From CAWBUW01 sp963792075 (GTDB lineage Bacteria > Chloroflexota > Anaerolineae > Anaerolineales > UBA4823): a stretch of 64,000 bases of DNA. A program made the translations under genes and the position numbers. The notes beneath the pieces are model-generated. The model saw only the letters and a program-made list of their open reading frames with translations, ran no database searches and was not told the DNA's origin. The first letter of the stretch is position 1; every line of letters starts with the position of its first letter. Location of the stretch: assembly GCA_963792075.1 (NCBI GenBank), contig CAWBUW010000012.1:1984001-2048000 (forward strand), in the 5' to 3' direction. Below, one piece after another: positions 52,371-60,887 of the stretch.

Positions 52371-54275
52371 CTATTTTTTCACGCCCTCGATAATCTCGGC
52401 GGAAAGGTCGTAACGGTTGAACTGTGGCATGAGATAGATGCCCTGGCTCCAGGGGCGCATCCGCTCGATTAACTCGAGAGCAATTTTTACGCCTTCATAG
52501 GGGGCCTGGCTGCCAGCATCCTCCAGGCGCTGCTGGTATTCTTGCGGGATGCTCATGCCGGGCACCTCGTTGTGCAGGAAAGCGGCATGGCGCACGCCGT
52601 ACAGCGGCAGCACGCCCACCAGGATGGGCAGATCCAGCTTGCCGTACTGGTCTGCATACGCCTGGAGAAAAGCTTCGGCGGCTTCAGGCTGGTAGACCGG
52701 CTGGGTGAGCAGGAAATCCGCCCCGGCCTTGATCTTGCGGCGCAGGTTTTTGATCTCCATATCCACGTCCTGGGGAGCAAGGTTCAGCGCGCTGCCAACG
52801 AAGAATGAAGTCGGTTGGCCGATGTCTGCGCCGGAATGGTCCAAACCGAGGTTGAAATTCTGCTTGATCAGCTTGATTAGGCCAGAAGGCACCAGGTCAT
52901 AATTATCCATGGCGTCGGGATAGTCGCCAATGGAGGTGGGGTCGCCCATTACAACGAAGACGTTTCGAATGCCCAGGGCATGCGCAGCGAGCAGGTCTCC
53001 CTGGACGCGCAGCAGGTTGCGACCGCGAGTGGGGAAATGCAGCGTCGTCTCGACCTGGATGGCGCGTTGGAGCAGATCACACACTGCCCAGGGGCTCATG
53101 CGCATGCGTGCCATGGGGCTGTCCGCCACGTTGATCACGTCTGCGCCTGCTTCGGCAAGCAGGCTGGCGCCTGCGAGCAGCTTATGCGTGGACAGGCCGC
53201 GCGGTGGGTCCATCTCGATCGATACGGTGAACTGCCCGGTGGCCAGTTTTTCGGCCAGGTGGGAAGGTTTGGGAGCGGCCTCCTGCTCGATTTCGATCTC
53301 GGCAGCAACGGCATAGTCGCCCAGGATGTGCGAACAGCCATCGGGCTCGCGATCCAGGGCAGCGCGCATGGCCGTGATGTGTTCAGGCGTGGTGCCGCAG
53401 CAGCCGCCTACGAGGTTGGCGCCTATTTCGCAGAAAGCGAGCGCGTATTCGCCAAAATATTCTGGGTGGGCCGGATACATGATGCGCCCTCCGGCCTGCT
53501 CGGGCCAGCCAGCGTTGGGCATGGCGGAAAAATAGGGTCGGTGTTCGCCTTCCCGGACCGGGATGGCCTGGTGCATCTGGCGCAAGATGCGGAAGATCTG
53601 CGCCGGGCCGCCGGAGCAGTTGACTCCAATCACGTCCGCTCCGGTTTGCCAGAGCTCCTGAGCGACTTTTGTAGGCGCATCTCCCAGCATGGTACGGTCA
53701 TCGCGGGTGAAGGTCATGGATGCTACCACCGGGAGGTCCAGGCCAAGCTCATCAGCTACCGTGTGAGCGGCAGCAATGGCCTCCTTAATTTCATGCAGGT
53801 CGGTGAAAGTCTCGATGATGATCAGGTCAACCCCTGCTTGCGCCAGGGCGCGGATTTGCTCCGCAAAGACGGCGCGAGCCTGTTCAGGCTGTACACGCCC
53901 ATAAGGAGCCAGGCGCACGCCCAATGGACCGACATCGCCAGCGATGAAGACCTGCTTGCCAGATGCTGATTGGGCCGAGGCCTGGCGTGCCAGCTCGACG
54001 CCGGCCCGGTTGATGTCCACCAGGCGACCTTCCAAGCCATGCTCCGCCAGTTTAAAGCGGTTGGCGCCAAAGGTGTTCGTTTGGATCATCTGGGCGCCTG
54101 CTTTGAGATAAGCGCCGTGCACTTCACTCACCAGGTTGGGGTGACTCAGGTTGAGTGCATCAAAACACTGGTCGAAACCGATGCCGCGGGCGTTGAGCAT
54201 GGTGCCCATCGCACCATCGCTCAGTACAGGCGAGCGGGATTCTTCAAGGTGCGTCCTGAAAAGATTTTTTTTCAT
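52371..54275 (-). CDS. Bifunctional homocysteine S-methyltransferase / methylenetetrahydrofolate reductase
   Basis: 634 residues. Residues about 1-310 are a zinc-dependent homocysteine methyltransferase domain (DGAMGTMLNARG, GVNCSGGP, GGCCGTTPEHI carry the Cys ligands). Residues about 345-634 are a MTHFR barrel (SIEMDPPRG, GDPTSIGDYP, LTQPVYQP). The same two-domain layout occurs in Bacillus YitJ. It makes methyl-tetrahydrofolate for the MetH encoded just upstream and may pass methyl groups itself. Confidence 0.92.
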   Translation of the reverse strand: MKKNLFRTHLEESRSPVLSDGAMGTMLNARGIGFDQCFDALNLSHPNLVSEVHGAYLKAGAQMIQTNTFGANRFKLAEHGLEGRLVDINRAGVELARQASAQSASGKQVFIAGDVGPLGVRLAPYGRVQPEQARAVFAEQIRALAQAGVDLIIIETFTDLHEIKEAIAAAHTVADELGLDLPVVASMTFTRDDRTMLGDAPTKVAQELWQTGADVIGVNCSGGPAQIFRILRQMHQAIPVREGEHRPYFSAMPNAGWPEQAGGRIMYPAHPEYFGEYALAFCEIGANLVGGCCGTTPEHITAMRAALDREPDGCSHILGDYAVAAEIEIEQEAAPKPSHLAEKLATGQFTVSIEMDPPRGLSTHKLLAGASLLAEAGADVINVADSPMARMRMSPWAVCDLLQRAIQVETTLHFPTRGRNLLRVQGDLLAAHALGIRNVFVVMGDPTSIGDYPDAMDNYDLVPSGLIKLIKQNFNLGLDHSGADIGQPTSFFVGSALNLAPQDVDMEIKNLRRKIKAGADFLLTQPVYQPEAAEAFLQAYADQYGKLDLPILVGVLPLYGVRHAAFLHNEVPGMSIPQEYQQRLEDAGSQAPYEGVKIALELIERMRPWSQGIYLMPQFNRYDLSAEIIEGVKK

Positions 54276-54364
54276 GCGGATCCATGCCTCTCAAAAGATT
54301 GTGTACGATCAAGCTGCTCCAGGACTCCCCAGCGGCGCAGTTCGAGGCTAATTTCGATTTGCAT
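54272..54364 (-). CDS. Possible 30-residue upstream ORF coupled to the Hcy/MTHFR gene
   Basis: A short frame (MQIEISLELRRWGVLEQLD...) lies between metH and the Hcy/MTHFR gene. Its TGA overlaps the next ATG (ATGA). No good ribosome site precedes it. It may be a real small protein that couples translation, or chance. Confidence 0.3.
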   Translation of the reverse strand: MQIEISLELRRWGVLEQLDRTQSFERHGSA

Positions 54365-54386
54365 GTGTATGCCATCATCTAGCGTT

Positions 54387-57300
54387 CTAGCGCATAAGCT
54401 GTTCCACGCGGGATTCGCCCATGCCGAAATACCTGGCGTCGGGATGGTGGACGATAATGGCTGCCGTGGACTGCTCAGGGATAAGTTGGTAGGCAGTACT
54501 GAGGCTCATCCCCAGCTCGGTCTCGGCAGGCAGCAGGTCAAATACTTTGCGGTGATCTTCGAGTTCCGGGATGGCTGGATAACCCCAGGAGTAGCGTTTG
54601 CCTTGATTTTCGGCCAATCCCAGTTCACGGCGGATGTGACGGTGCATGTATTCGGCGGTGGCTTCTGCGGTCTGCACTGCCAGGCCATGGAAATAGTATG
54701 CCTCGGAATAATCTCCCGCCTCTTGCATGCGGTCGAAGCGTTCAGTAGCTGCTCGCCCCACGGTGACTACCTGGAAAGCAACTACATCCATCTGCGCCGC
54801 GCCAAGTGGGGCGAAATAATCCGCCAGGCAGAGATAATCGCCTGAAGGCTGGCGGGGGCAAGTGAACCGATTCAACTCGACAGGGGAACCGGCGTGAATG
54901 GAGCCTGGATCGAACACGATGAGATCATTCCCGTCCGCCTGAGCTGGCCAATAACCATAAACAGCCTGTGGGCTGAACCAGGCCTCCCGAATTGCCAGGC
55001 GGGACATGCGCTCCAGGCGAGATTCAAAGTCGGCCTGCAGGCGCTCCCATTCAGGACCATGCGTATTCTTGGCGCCCCAGGAGAGGCGGAAGAGCTCATT
55101 CTTGGAAAGATGTTGAAAAACCAGCTCCAGCGGCATCTGGCGCACCACCCGCGGTCCCCAGGCTGATGGTTTAGGAATGAAACTGGCAGGTTGGATGGTC
55201 GGTTTGATTTCGGCAGGGCGCTCAGGAACAGCCTGGGCACTGCGGCCCATCTCTCGATTTGCATCTTGGGCTAACTGAGCCAGCAGCGCCGGGCCAGCCT
55301 GGGCATCGATCAGGGCGTCCATGGTGGAGAGACCTTCGAAAGCATCTTTACAATAGAATACCCCGGTTGGATAAAGGCTGCCATCTTCAGTGAAATTGAT
55401 CCGCCAGCTAAAGCGACGGTTGATGGCGGCACCGCCTACCAGCACAGGGAAGTGCTGGCCGCGGCGGTGCAGCTCGTTCACGATCAACGGCATTTGCTTG
55501 CTGGTGCTGACCAGCAAAGCGCTGAGCCCAATGGCGTCTGCCTGGAGCTCGACCGCTTTGGAGATGATCGTCTCAGCAGGTACCTGTTTGCCCAGGTCGT
55601 GTACGGTATAACCGTTGTTGGCCAGAATCGTTTTGACCAGGTTCTTGCCGATATCATGCACATCGCCGTAGACGGTAGCCAGCACAATCACGCCTTTGGT
55701 GGTGCCTTCTTTGCGTTCGAGGAATTTCTCTACGTGCGCAACGGCTTTCTTCATCACCTCAGCCGACTGCAGCACAAAGGGCAGGATCAGCTCTCCGGCG
55801 CCAAAGCGGTCGCCGACTTCCTTCATCGCAGGCAGCAGCACGGTGTTAAGGATTTTGACAGCAGCTTCGTGCTTCGAGGTTTGCTCTTCGCGTGCGAGAA
55901 TTTCATCAATATCGGCTTCAACGCCGTCTTTGTGACGGTGTAAAATGCGCCAGTGCAGGCGCTGCTCGGGAGACATGCCCACGGTAGGATCAGTTTTCTT
56001 GCCTGCCTCGTCTTCGACTGTACCGTGCTGTTCGAAGTATTCTATGAAGTGTTGCAAGGCATCCGGGCGACGGTTGAAAATCAGGTCTTCGGTCAGATCG
56101 CGTTCCACCTGGGGAATTTCAGCATAAGGCGTGACGGAAGCCGGGTTGATGATGGCCATATCGAGGCCGGCCTGGATCGCATGGTAGAGCATGATGCTGT
56201 TGAGCACCGGGCGAGCCTGTGGGCTGAGGCCAAAGGAGACGTTGGAGACGCCGAGCGAAGTTAATACGCCGGGAAGGGCCGCCTTGAGCTGGCGAATGCC
56301 CTCGATGGTTTCGATGGCTAAGTCGGCAAATTCTGGATCGCCGGTCGCCAGGGTGAAGGTGAGGGTATCGAACACCAGGGCGGCAGGCTGCAACCCGTGT
56401 TCGTTAACGGCAATATCGTAAATCCGTCGCGCAACCTCCAGTTTACGCTGGGCGGTTTTCGCCATGCCTGTTTCGTCAATCGTCAAAACAAGCACCGCAG
56501 CATTGTGGGTCTTGGCCAGGGCGAAGATCTTGTCCGCTTTGGCACGCCCACTTTCCAGGTGCGTTGAGTTGAGCAAACAGCGGCCGGGAGCGGTTTTCAG
56601 GGCTATTTCCATCACCTCGGGCTCGGTGGAATCGATCACCAACGGCACATCTACACCTGCAGCGAGTTTCTTAACCACTCTTTGCATCAGATAACCTTCA
56701 TCGGACCTTTCGGTGACCGCCACGGAAATGTCGAGCGCGTGAGCGCCGCCTTCCACCTGCTCGCGGCCAAGCTCCAGGATGGTGTCATAATCTTCAGCCA
56801 ATAAGATGCGCTTGAACTTGCGTGAGCCCTGCGCGTTACAGCGCTCACCGAGCAGCATGGGGGGAGGATCCTGCTGCATGGGCATGGCGCGTATAGAAGA
56901 GGCCAGGCGCGGTGCAGCCGTTTCCGGGCGGGGAGGGTGCGGGTATGCGCCTAATTTCTCAACCAGCAATTTCATGTGGGCGGGCGTGGTGCCGCAGCAG
57001 CCGCCGACCACGCTGATATGGTTCTTTTCGACAAACTCGACCAGCGCCTGGGCAAATGGCTCGGGCTCCAGTGGATAGACTGCTTCTCCGTCTACATTGA
57101 GCGGTAAACCCGCATTGGGGATGCAGGAAACGGGCAGCGTGGCGGTTTCGCCCAGGTAGCGGATCGGTTCGCGCATGTGCTCAGGGCCAGTGGAGCAGTT
57201 CAAGCCGATCACATCGATGCCCAAGCCTTCGAGGATCGCAAGCGCCGCGCCGATATCGGTGCCGAGCAGCATACGCCCGGTGGTATCCAACGTGACTTGG

Positions 57301-57902
57301 GCTTGAACGGGCAGGAAAACGCCGGTTTCTGTAAATGCCTGTTGAATGCCGGTAATGGCGGCTTTCACTTCCAGGATATCCTGTGAAGTCTCGATCAGCA
57401 GCAGATCTACGCTGCCCCGGATCAAGCCAACCGCCTGCTGGCGGAAAACGTCGGCGAGTTGATCAAAGGTGATATTGGAAAGCTCGGGATCGTCCGCAGA
57501 AGGCAGCTTGCCGGATGGGCCCATCGAGCCTGCCACAAAACGCGGCTGACCGGTGCTGTGAGCGTATTCGTCTGCCAGGCGGCGCGCCAGGTTCGCTGCG
57601 GTGGTGTTGATCTCGAGCACACGCTCAGCCAGGCCGTACTCCGCCAGCGTGATGCGGTTGGAGCGGAAAGTGTTCGTTTCGACCACATCCACGCCTACTT
57701 CTAAGAAGGAACGGTGTACCTGCTCCACAGCCTGGGGAAAGGAGATAACCAGGTAATCGATGCAGCCATTATATTGCTCGCCGCCGAAATGTTCGGCGCT
57801 GAGTTTTTGTTTTTGCAGGTTGGTGCCCATCGCGCCATCGTAGACGAGCACACGTTCATTCAATGCATCCAGGTAGCGGCGGTTGGTGTAAGTTCGCAAC
57901 AT
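54387..57902 (-). CDS. metH: Cobalamin-dependent methionine synthase
   Basis: 1171 residues, full length. Domains in order: homocysteine-binding barrel (DGAMGTNL, GLNCSTGP, GGCCGTTPAHM; about 1-325), pterin-binding barrel (LLGERCNAQGSRKFK, LDISVAVTERSDEGYL; about 345-610), cobalamin domain (DVHDIGKNLVKT with the cobalt-ligand His; about 650-860) and C-terminal activation domain (YSWGYPAIPELEDHRKVF, MSLSTAYQLIPEQST; about 920-1171). It methylates homocysteine using methyl-tetrahydrofolate. The activation domain means it uses S-adenosylmethionine for repair. GGAGG precedes the start. Confidence 0.96.
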   Translation of the reverse strand: MLRTYTNRRYLDALNERVLVYDGAMGTNLQKQKLSAEHFGGEQYNGCIDYLVISFPQAVEQVHRSFLEVGVDVVETNTFRSNRITLAEYGLAERVLEINTTAANLARRLADEYAHSTGQPRFVAGSMGPSGKLPSADDPELSNITFDQLADVFRQQAVGLIRGSVDLLLIETSQDILEVKAAITGIQQAFTETGVFLPVQAQVTLDTTGRMLLGTDIGAALAILEGLGIDVIGLNCSTGPEHMREPIRYLGETATLPVSCIPNAGLPLNVDGEAVYPLEPEPFAQALVEFVEKNHISVVGGCCGTTPAHMKLLVEKLGAYPHPPRPETAAPRLASSIRAMPMQQDPPPMLLGERCNAQGSRKFKRILLAEDYDTILELGREQVEGGAHALDISVAVTERSDEGYLMQRVVKKLAAGVDVPLVIDSTEPEVMEIALKTAPGRCLLNSTHLESGRAKADKIFALAKTHNAAVLVLTIDETGMAKTAQRKLEVARRIYDIAVNEHGLQPAALVFDTLTFTLATGDPEFADLAIETIEGIRQLKAALPGVLTSLGVSNVSFGLSPQARPVLNSIMLYHAIQAGLDMAIINPASVTPYAEIPQVERDLTEDLIFNRRPDALQHFIEYFEQHGTVEDEAGKKTDPTVGMSPEQRLHWRILHRHKDGVEADIDEILAREEQTSKHEAAVKILNTVLLPAMKEVGDRFGAGELILPFVLQSAEVMKKAVAHVEKFLERKEGTTKGVIVLATVYGDVHDIGKNLVKTILANNGYTVHDLGKQVPAETIISKAVELQADAIGLSALLVSTSKQMPLIVNELHRRGQHFPVLVGGAAINRRFSWRINFTEDGSLYPTGVFYCKDAFEGLSTMDALIDAQAGPALLAQLAQDANREMGRSAQAVPERPAEIKPTIQPASFIPKPSAWGPRVVRQMPLELVFQHLSKNELFRLSWGAKNTHGPEWERLQADFESRLERMSRLAIREAWFSPQAVYGYWPAQADGNDLIVFDPGSIHAGSPVELNRFTCPRQPSGDYLCLADYFAPLGAAQMDVVAFQVVTVGRAATERFDRMQEAGDYSEAYYFHGLAVQTAEATAEYMHRHIRRELGLAENQGKRYSWGYPAIPELEDHRKVFDLLPAETELGMSLSTAYQLIPEQSTAAIIVHHPDARYFGMGESRVEQLMR

Positions 57903-58089
57903 TAATCTGCCTCCGAAAGAAAAATAAACTTATGCCAATGCTCACTGGCAAAGCTTGTTTACAAATTTTATCATGCTTGTCCGGAATTGGTGATCGTTTC
58001 GGAAGTGGTGCCGGACTTCCCATATCTACGTCCCCCGGTTGCTTTATAGTATCAGTATCCTCTTTGCTTGCTGTCTACCCGAAGATTTA
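57903..58089 (-). promoter_or_regulatory. Structured metH leader region
   Basis: The 187-base gap upstream of metH contains a possible extended -10 (reverse strand TGATACTAT, near 58045). Downstream, GGAAGT (58015-58020) can pair either with ACTTCC (58001-58006), or, through the overlapping GTCCGG (58011-58016), with CCGGAC (57979-57984), giving a switch or a pseudoknot. A further hairpin TGCCA/TGGCA lies nearer to the start. It matches no SAM, SAH or cobalamin riboswitch consensus I know. Confidence 0.4.
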
Positions 58090-58440
58090 TTACTTCCGCA
58101 AAATCTTCTCCATTGCTTTTCCTTTTGCTAACTCGTCGATTAACTTATCCAGGTAGCGAATTTCCCGCATGGTTGGCTCTTGGATGTCTTCCACGCGAAC
58201 ACCGCAAACCAACCCCTTGATCAAAGCCCGCGAAGGATTCAGTTGAGGAGCTTCCGCCATGAAGGTCTCCAGGTCTGCCTGTTTTTCCAGTTGGGTTTTT
58301 AACTCTTCCTGGCTATATCCTGTCAACCAACGAATGATTTCATCGACTTCTGTTTTCGTGCGTCCTTTTTTCTCCGCCTTCGTAATATACAGGGGATAGA
58401 TATTTGCGAAGCTCATCGTATAGATGCGAGGTTTTGTCAT
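58090..58440 (-). CDS. DUF2200 family protein
   Basis: 116 residues. TMSFANIYPLYITKAEKKGRTK, EVDEIIRWLTGYSQEEL and GVRVEDIQEPTMREIRYLDKLIDELAKGK match the small conserved DUF2200 family, which is scattered in bacteria and of unknown function. Basic and helical, it could be a nucleic-acid-associated protein, but there is no direct evidence. It precedes metH on the same strand at 187 bases. Confidence 0.8.
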   Translation of the reverse strand: MTKPRIYTMSFANIYPLYITKAEKKGRTKTEVDEIIRWLTGYSQEELKTQLEKQADLETFMAEAPQLNPSRALIKGLVCGVRVEDIQEPTMREIRYLDKLIDELAKGKAMEKILRK

Positions 58441-58757
58441 GCTACTTATTTTACTCTAAACGAAAACGAACGTGCAGCAGCTTACGCGCATGCCGCTGTC
58501 CACCTGCTGTCTGTCGTTATCCAATCCTGCCAGGCTGGCGCGCAGCACGTCGTCCAGCCACAGCGCCAGGTAGCCATCATGCACCGCGCTGCTGCTGGCT
58601 GCCTGCCAATCCCGCTCGATGGCTGCCCTGGCGCATGGCCACACGCTTGCCTGAGAAATAATGGCATGAGCCTCTTGCTCACCGAAAATTACCTTCCCCG
58701 TAGCTGAGCTTAGCTGCCTGGATGGTTTGCCTCCTATCGCGCCTGCGGAGCGAGCAG
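58441..58757 (-). pseudogene. Remnant of a LamG-like surface protein
   Basis: In this 317-base stretch without a complete gene the reverse strand keeps about 75 codons (58456-58690) reading WQAASSSAVHDGYLALWLDDVL and GLDNDRQQVDSGMR. This is the typical ALWLDxVxxxxxxxLDNDxxxVDSVRLG strand pair of a LamG-like domain. There is no start or signal peptide, and the end is cut. It is likely to be the decayed tail of a surface-protein gene. Confidence 0.55.
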
Positions 58758-59948
58758 CTAACTGTCCTCCCAGGGAGCAGAATGCCGGCTGCCCGCGCCA
58801 GCCAGCGAAGCCTGGATGGGACCAGACAGGTCGGGGAGCAGGTCAGCCGCCGCGGCGAGCATGCCGATGCAGCCGGCAGTCATCATATCCCCAAAAGGAA
58901 CGGCGAAATAGGGCCGTAACGATTCTGAAGTCCACTGCAGGGGTTGGACCAGATTTCGGCGTGGTCCAGTAATCGCAACATCAAAAGGCCCCTGGTGGAG
59001 AGGCATCGGAGAAGGATCGTACACCAGCGCACCATGCCCGTGGTCGTTGAAGACCTCGCTGTGCTGCAGCGTCGAATTTGCCAGGCCGACCAGCAAGCTA
59101 TGCAGTTTCTGCGGGTCAAGCAGCCCGGTATGGTGTTCGAAGAGACCCTCGACGCCAGCCGGTCCGAGGCGGAAGGCCAGGGTGTGGAAATTCCCGATGT
59201 TGGCGATCAATTGGCGCGGCTGCTGCTGGACCTGGGGGTCGAACGTGGCGCCCAGGATGGCGGCAGGCGCCGTGTCCATGACCAGGAGGGGGGCATTCCC
59301 TGCCAGGGAGCTGCTGGCCCGGTATGATTCGGCCACCGCCTGCAGCCGGGTCATTTTGGCCGGGATGGAACCAGCGGTGAAGGCGAAGGCGCTGAACGGA
59401 TGGCGGAATTGGCCCCGGGTGCTGCGCAGGCGTTCATCCAGATAGTCGAAGCGGAACTGGCGGTCGGAAATCTCTGCAGGGGCGTTGCCGTGATCGAATA
59501 CAGCTACCGCAACCGCAGTGAGCTTTCCGAGCGAGACGCCAAAGGCAGCAAAGGCAGTCTGGATGGCAGGCAAGTCGAGATCGCGCAATTCGATCCGCGC
59601 CAGGTCCCCCGAGAGATGAGCGGTTTCTTCATCACTGACCAGGGTAATGCCTGTACGCTGCACTTCTGCAAGGTTGTCGTTAAAGGACAGCGCAGCCTGC
59701 GGCGTGGCATACACCGGGAGCCCGGAGCGCAGGTGGTTCTCGGCGGCCCATTGGGAAGGACCGCCGCCCATGATCGTGCCAGTCAGGAGCACAGGCTGGC
59801 GGCGCTGGGTGGCTTGTTGGATCCGCCGGTGAACGATCATGGTGGGAGAGGGCAGGATCAGCTTGAACCCATTCTCGATGTCCAGGCGCGAGTCATACAG
59901 AAATATATCCTGGGTTCCGGTGCCAATGTCAACTGTCAGAATTTGCAT
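58758..59948 (-). CDS. DUF1786 protein (ASKHA-like fold)
   Basis: 396 residues from the ATG at 59948; a GTG six codons upstream is an alternative. MQILTVDIGTGTQDIF resembles the phosphate-1 loop of acetate/sugar kinase and Hsp70-like proteins. GGGPSQWAAENHL, DEETAHLSGDLAR and IANIGNFHTLAFRL match DUF1786, annotated in databases as pyruvate formate-lyase activating enzyme-related. The family is mostly in archaea and anaerobic bacteria; function unknown. It stands alone, divergent from nfeD. Confidence 0.8.
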   Translation of the reverse strand: MQILTVDIGTGTQDIFLYDSRLDIENGFKLILPSPTMIVHRRIQQATQRRQPVLLTGTIMGGGPSQWAAENHLRSGLPVYATPQAALSFNDNLAEVQRTGITLVSDEETAHLSGDLARIELRDLDLPAIQTAFAAFGVSLGKLTAVAVAVFDHGNAPAEISDRQFRFDYLDERLRSTRGQFRHPFSAFAFTAGSIPAKMTRLQAVAESYRASSSLAGNAPLLVMDTAPAAILGATFDPQVQQQPRQLIANIGNFHTLAFRLGPAGVEGLFEHHTGLLDPQKLHSLLVGLANSTLQHSEVFNDHGHGALVYDPSPMPLHQGPFDVAITGPRRNLVQPLQWTSESLRPYFAVPFGDMMTAGCIGMLAAAADLLPDLSGPIQASLAGAGSRHSAPWEDS

Positions 59949-60004
59949 CGAAGCAGAGTCTACCACAGGATAGAGTCGGTGCAGAGCCTTCTCAAAGTAG
60001 GGGT

Positions 60005-60047
60005 CTGGGGTGAATACGGGGGGCTTTGCCCCCCGTATTCACCCCAG
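60005..60047. repeat. Perfect 20-bp palindrome with TTT triloop in divergent gap
   Basis: CTGGGGTGAATACGGGGGGC and exact complement around TTT. It lies between the divergent DUF1786 (start 59948) and NfeD (start 60222) genes. Confidence 0.9.
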
Positions 60048-60052
60048 CTTTC

Positions 60053-60143
60053 TCCCGCCCCTTCCAGGGACGGGGCGGGTTGTGCAGGCAGCGAAGCTGC
60101 CGTGGGGTGGGGCTCGCAAGACTTTCCCAAAGTCTTGCGAGCC
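60053..60143. repeat. Cluster of three further hairpins
   Basis: In 90 bases: CCCGCCCC with GGGGCGGG (about 60055-60080), GGCAGC-GAA-GCTGCC (60087-60101) and GGCTCGCAAGACTTT-CCC-complement (60111-60143, perfect 15-base arms). With 60005-60047 this makes four hairpins in a row in one divergent promoter region. Confidence 0.75.
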
Positions 60144-60153
60144 GGTGTGATCC

Positions 60154-60184
60154 TTGTTACGTTTCGCAAAAAAATCCGTATAAT
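60154..60184 (+). promoter_or_regulatory. Promoter of the nfeD-flotillin operon
   Basis: TATAAT at 60179-60184. TTGTTA at 60154-60159 is 19 bases upstream and the overlapping TTACGT gives 16. The leader is about 30 bases, with GGAGG before the ATG at 60222. Confidence 0.5.
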
Positions 60185-60221
60185 ATAGTAGAAGTGCGCA
60201 GCGATCTTCATGGAGGTTTCA

Positions 60222-60806
60222 ATGGATTTTATCAGCAGTACTTCAGTCAATATCATCTATCTGGTCTTGCTCATTTTGGGCCTGGTTTACACAGTTTTTT
60301 TGCTGGTGTTTGGGCATTTAGGCGGAGATACCGACATCCACTTGGGGGCAGGCGGGCATGGCCCGGATTTCGGTGCACACCTGGATACAACCGATGGACA
60401 ACATAGCATCTCACCGATCAGCCCCCTGACCCTGGCAACATTCGTCTCCGCATTCGGAGCCATAGGGTTGGTGTCCACCGGTTTGTTCAATGCCTCGGAT
60501 CGAGCCAGCCTGGTCTGGGCGGCGCTGGGCGGGCTGGTTTTTTCAGTGATGGTGTATTTCGCATTTACATACTTGTTTATCAAGCCGCAAGGTTCGAGTG
60601 AGGTGCGTGTGGCGGAACTGGCGGGGCGATCGGCGCAGGTGATCACCCCTATTCCGCCGGATGGGTTGGGGGAGGTAGCCCTGGTCTCGCAAGGGGGCCG
60701 GGTGGTCTATTCTGCGCGCAGCCAAAATGGTAACCCCATTGACCGCGGCGTCACAGTGCGCGTGATCCATGTATCGAGCGGTATCGCTTTCGTAGAGCCA
60801 GAATAA
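60222..60806 (+). CDS. NfeD-like membrane protein
   Basis: 194 residues from the ATG at 60222 (GGAGG five bases upstream). Three membrane spans (about 8-30, 65-85, 92-115) are followed by a C-terminal OB-fold (VAELAGRSAQVITPI, GRVVYSARSQNG, VRVIHVSSGIAFVEPE). This short NfeD form is usually encoded next to flotillin, as here. It is thought to act with flotillin in membrane microdomains. Confidence 0.85.
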   Translation: MDFISSTSVNIIYLVLLILGLVYTVFLLVFGHLGGDTDIHLGAGGHGPDFGAHLDTTDGQHSISPISPLTLATFVSAFGAIGLVSTGLFNASDRASLVWAALGGLVFSVMVYFAFTYLFIKPQGSSEVRVAELAGRSAQVITPIPPDGLGEVALVSQGGRVVYSARSQNGNPIDRGVTVRVIHVSSGIAFVEPE

Positions 60807-60823
60807 TCACCGATGTGGGTTGT

Positions 60824-60848
60824 TTTATGCCGGCTTTGCAAGCATAAA
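60824..60848 (+). repeat. Small hairpin with GCTTTGC tip between nfeD and the flotillin gene
   Basis: TTTATGC and GCATAAA pair around a two-base mismatch and the GC-TTT-GC tip. It has the same tip as the long palindromes, within an operon. Confidence 0.55.
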
Positions 60849-60887
60849 GCGCTCCTCACCCTCAAAGAATAGTGTCAGGAGGTTGAA

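Noticed and set aside
52980..53969. Forward-strand ORF of 329 codons
   Set aside because: Antisense to the Hcy/MTHFR gene. The long open frame is a by-product of GC-rich codon use.
57903..58089. SAM-I, SAM-II, SAH or cobalamin riboswitch before metH
   Set aside because: None of the conserved cores (for example the B12-box GCCACTG or the SAM-I K-turn) could be found. The leader is kept only as an uncharacterised structured region.
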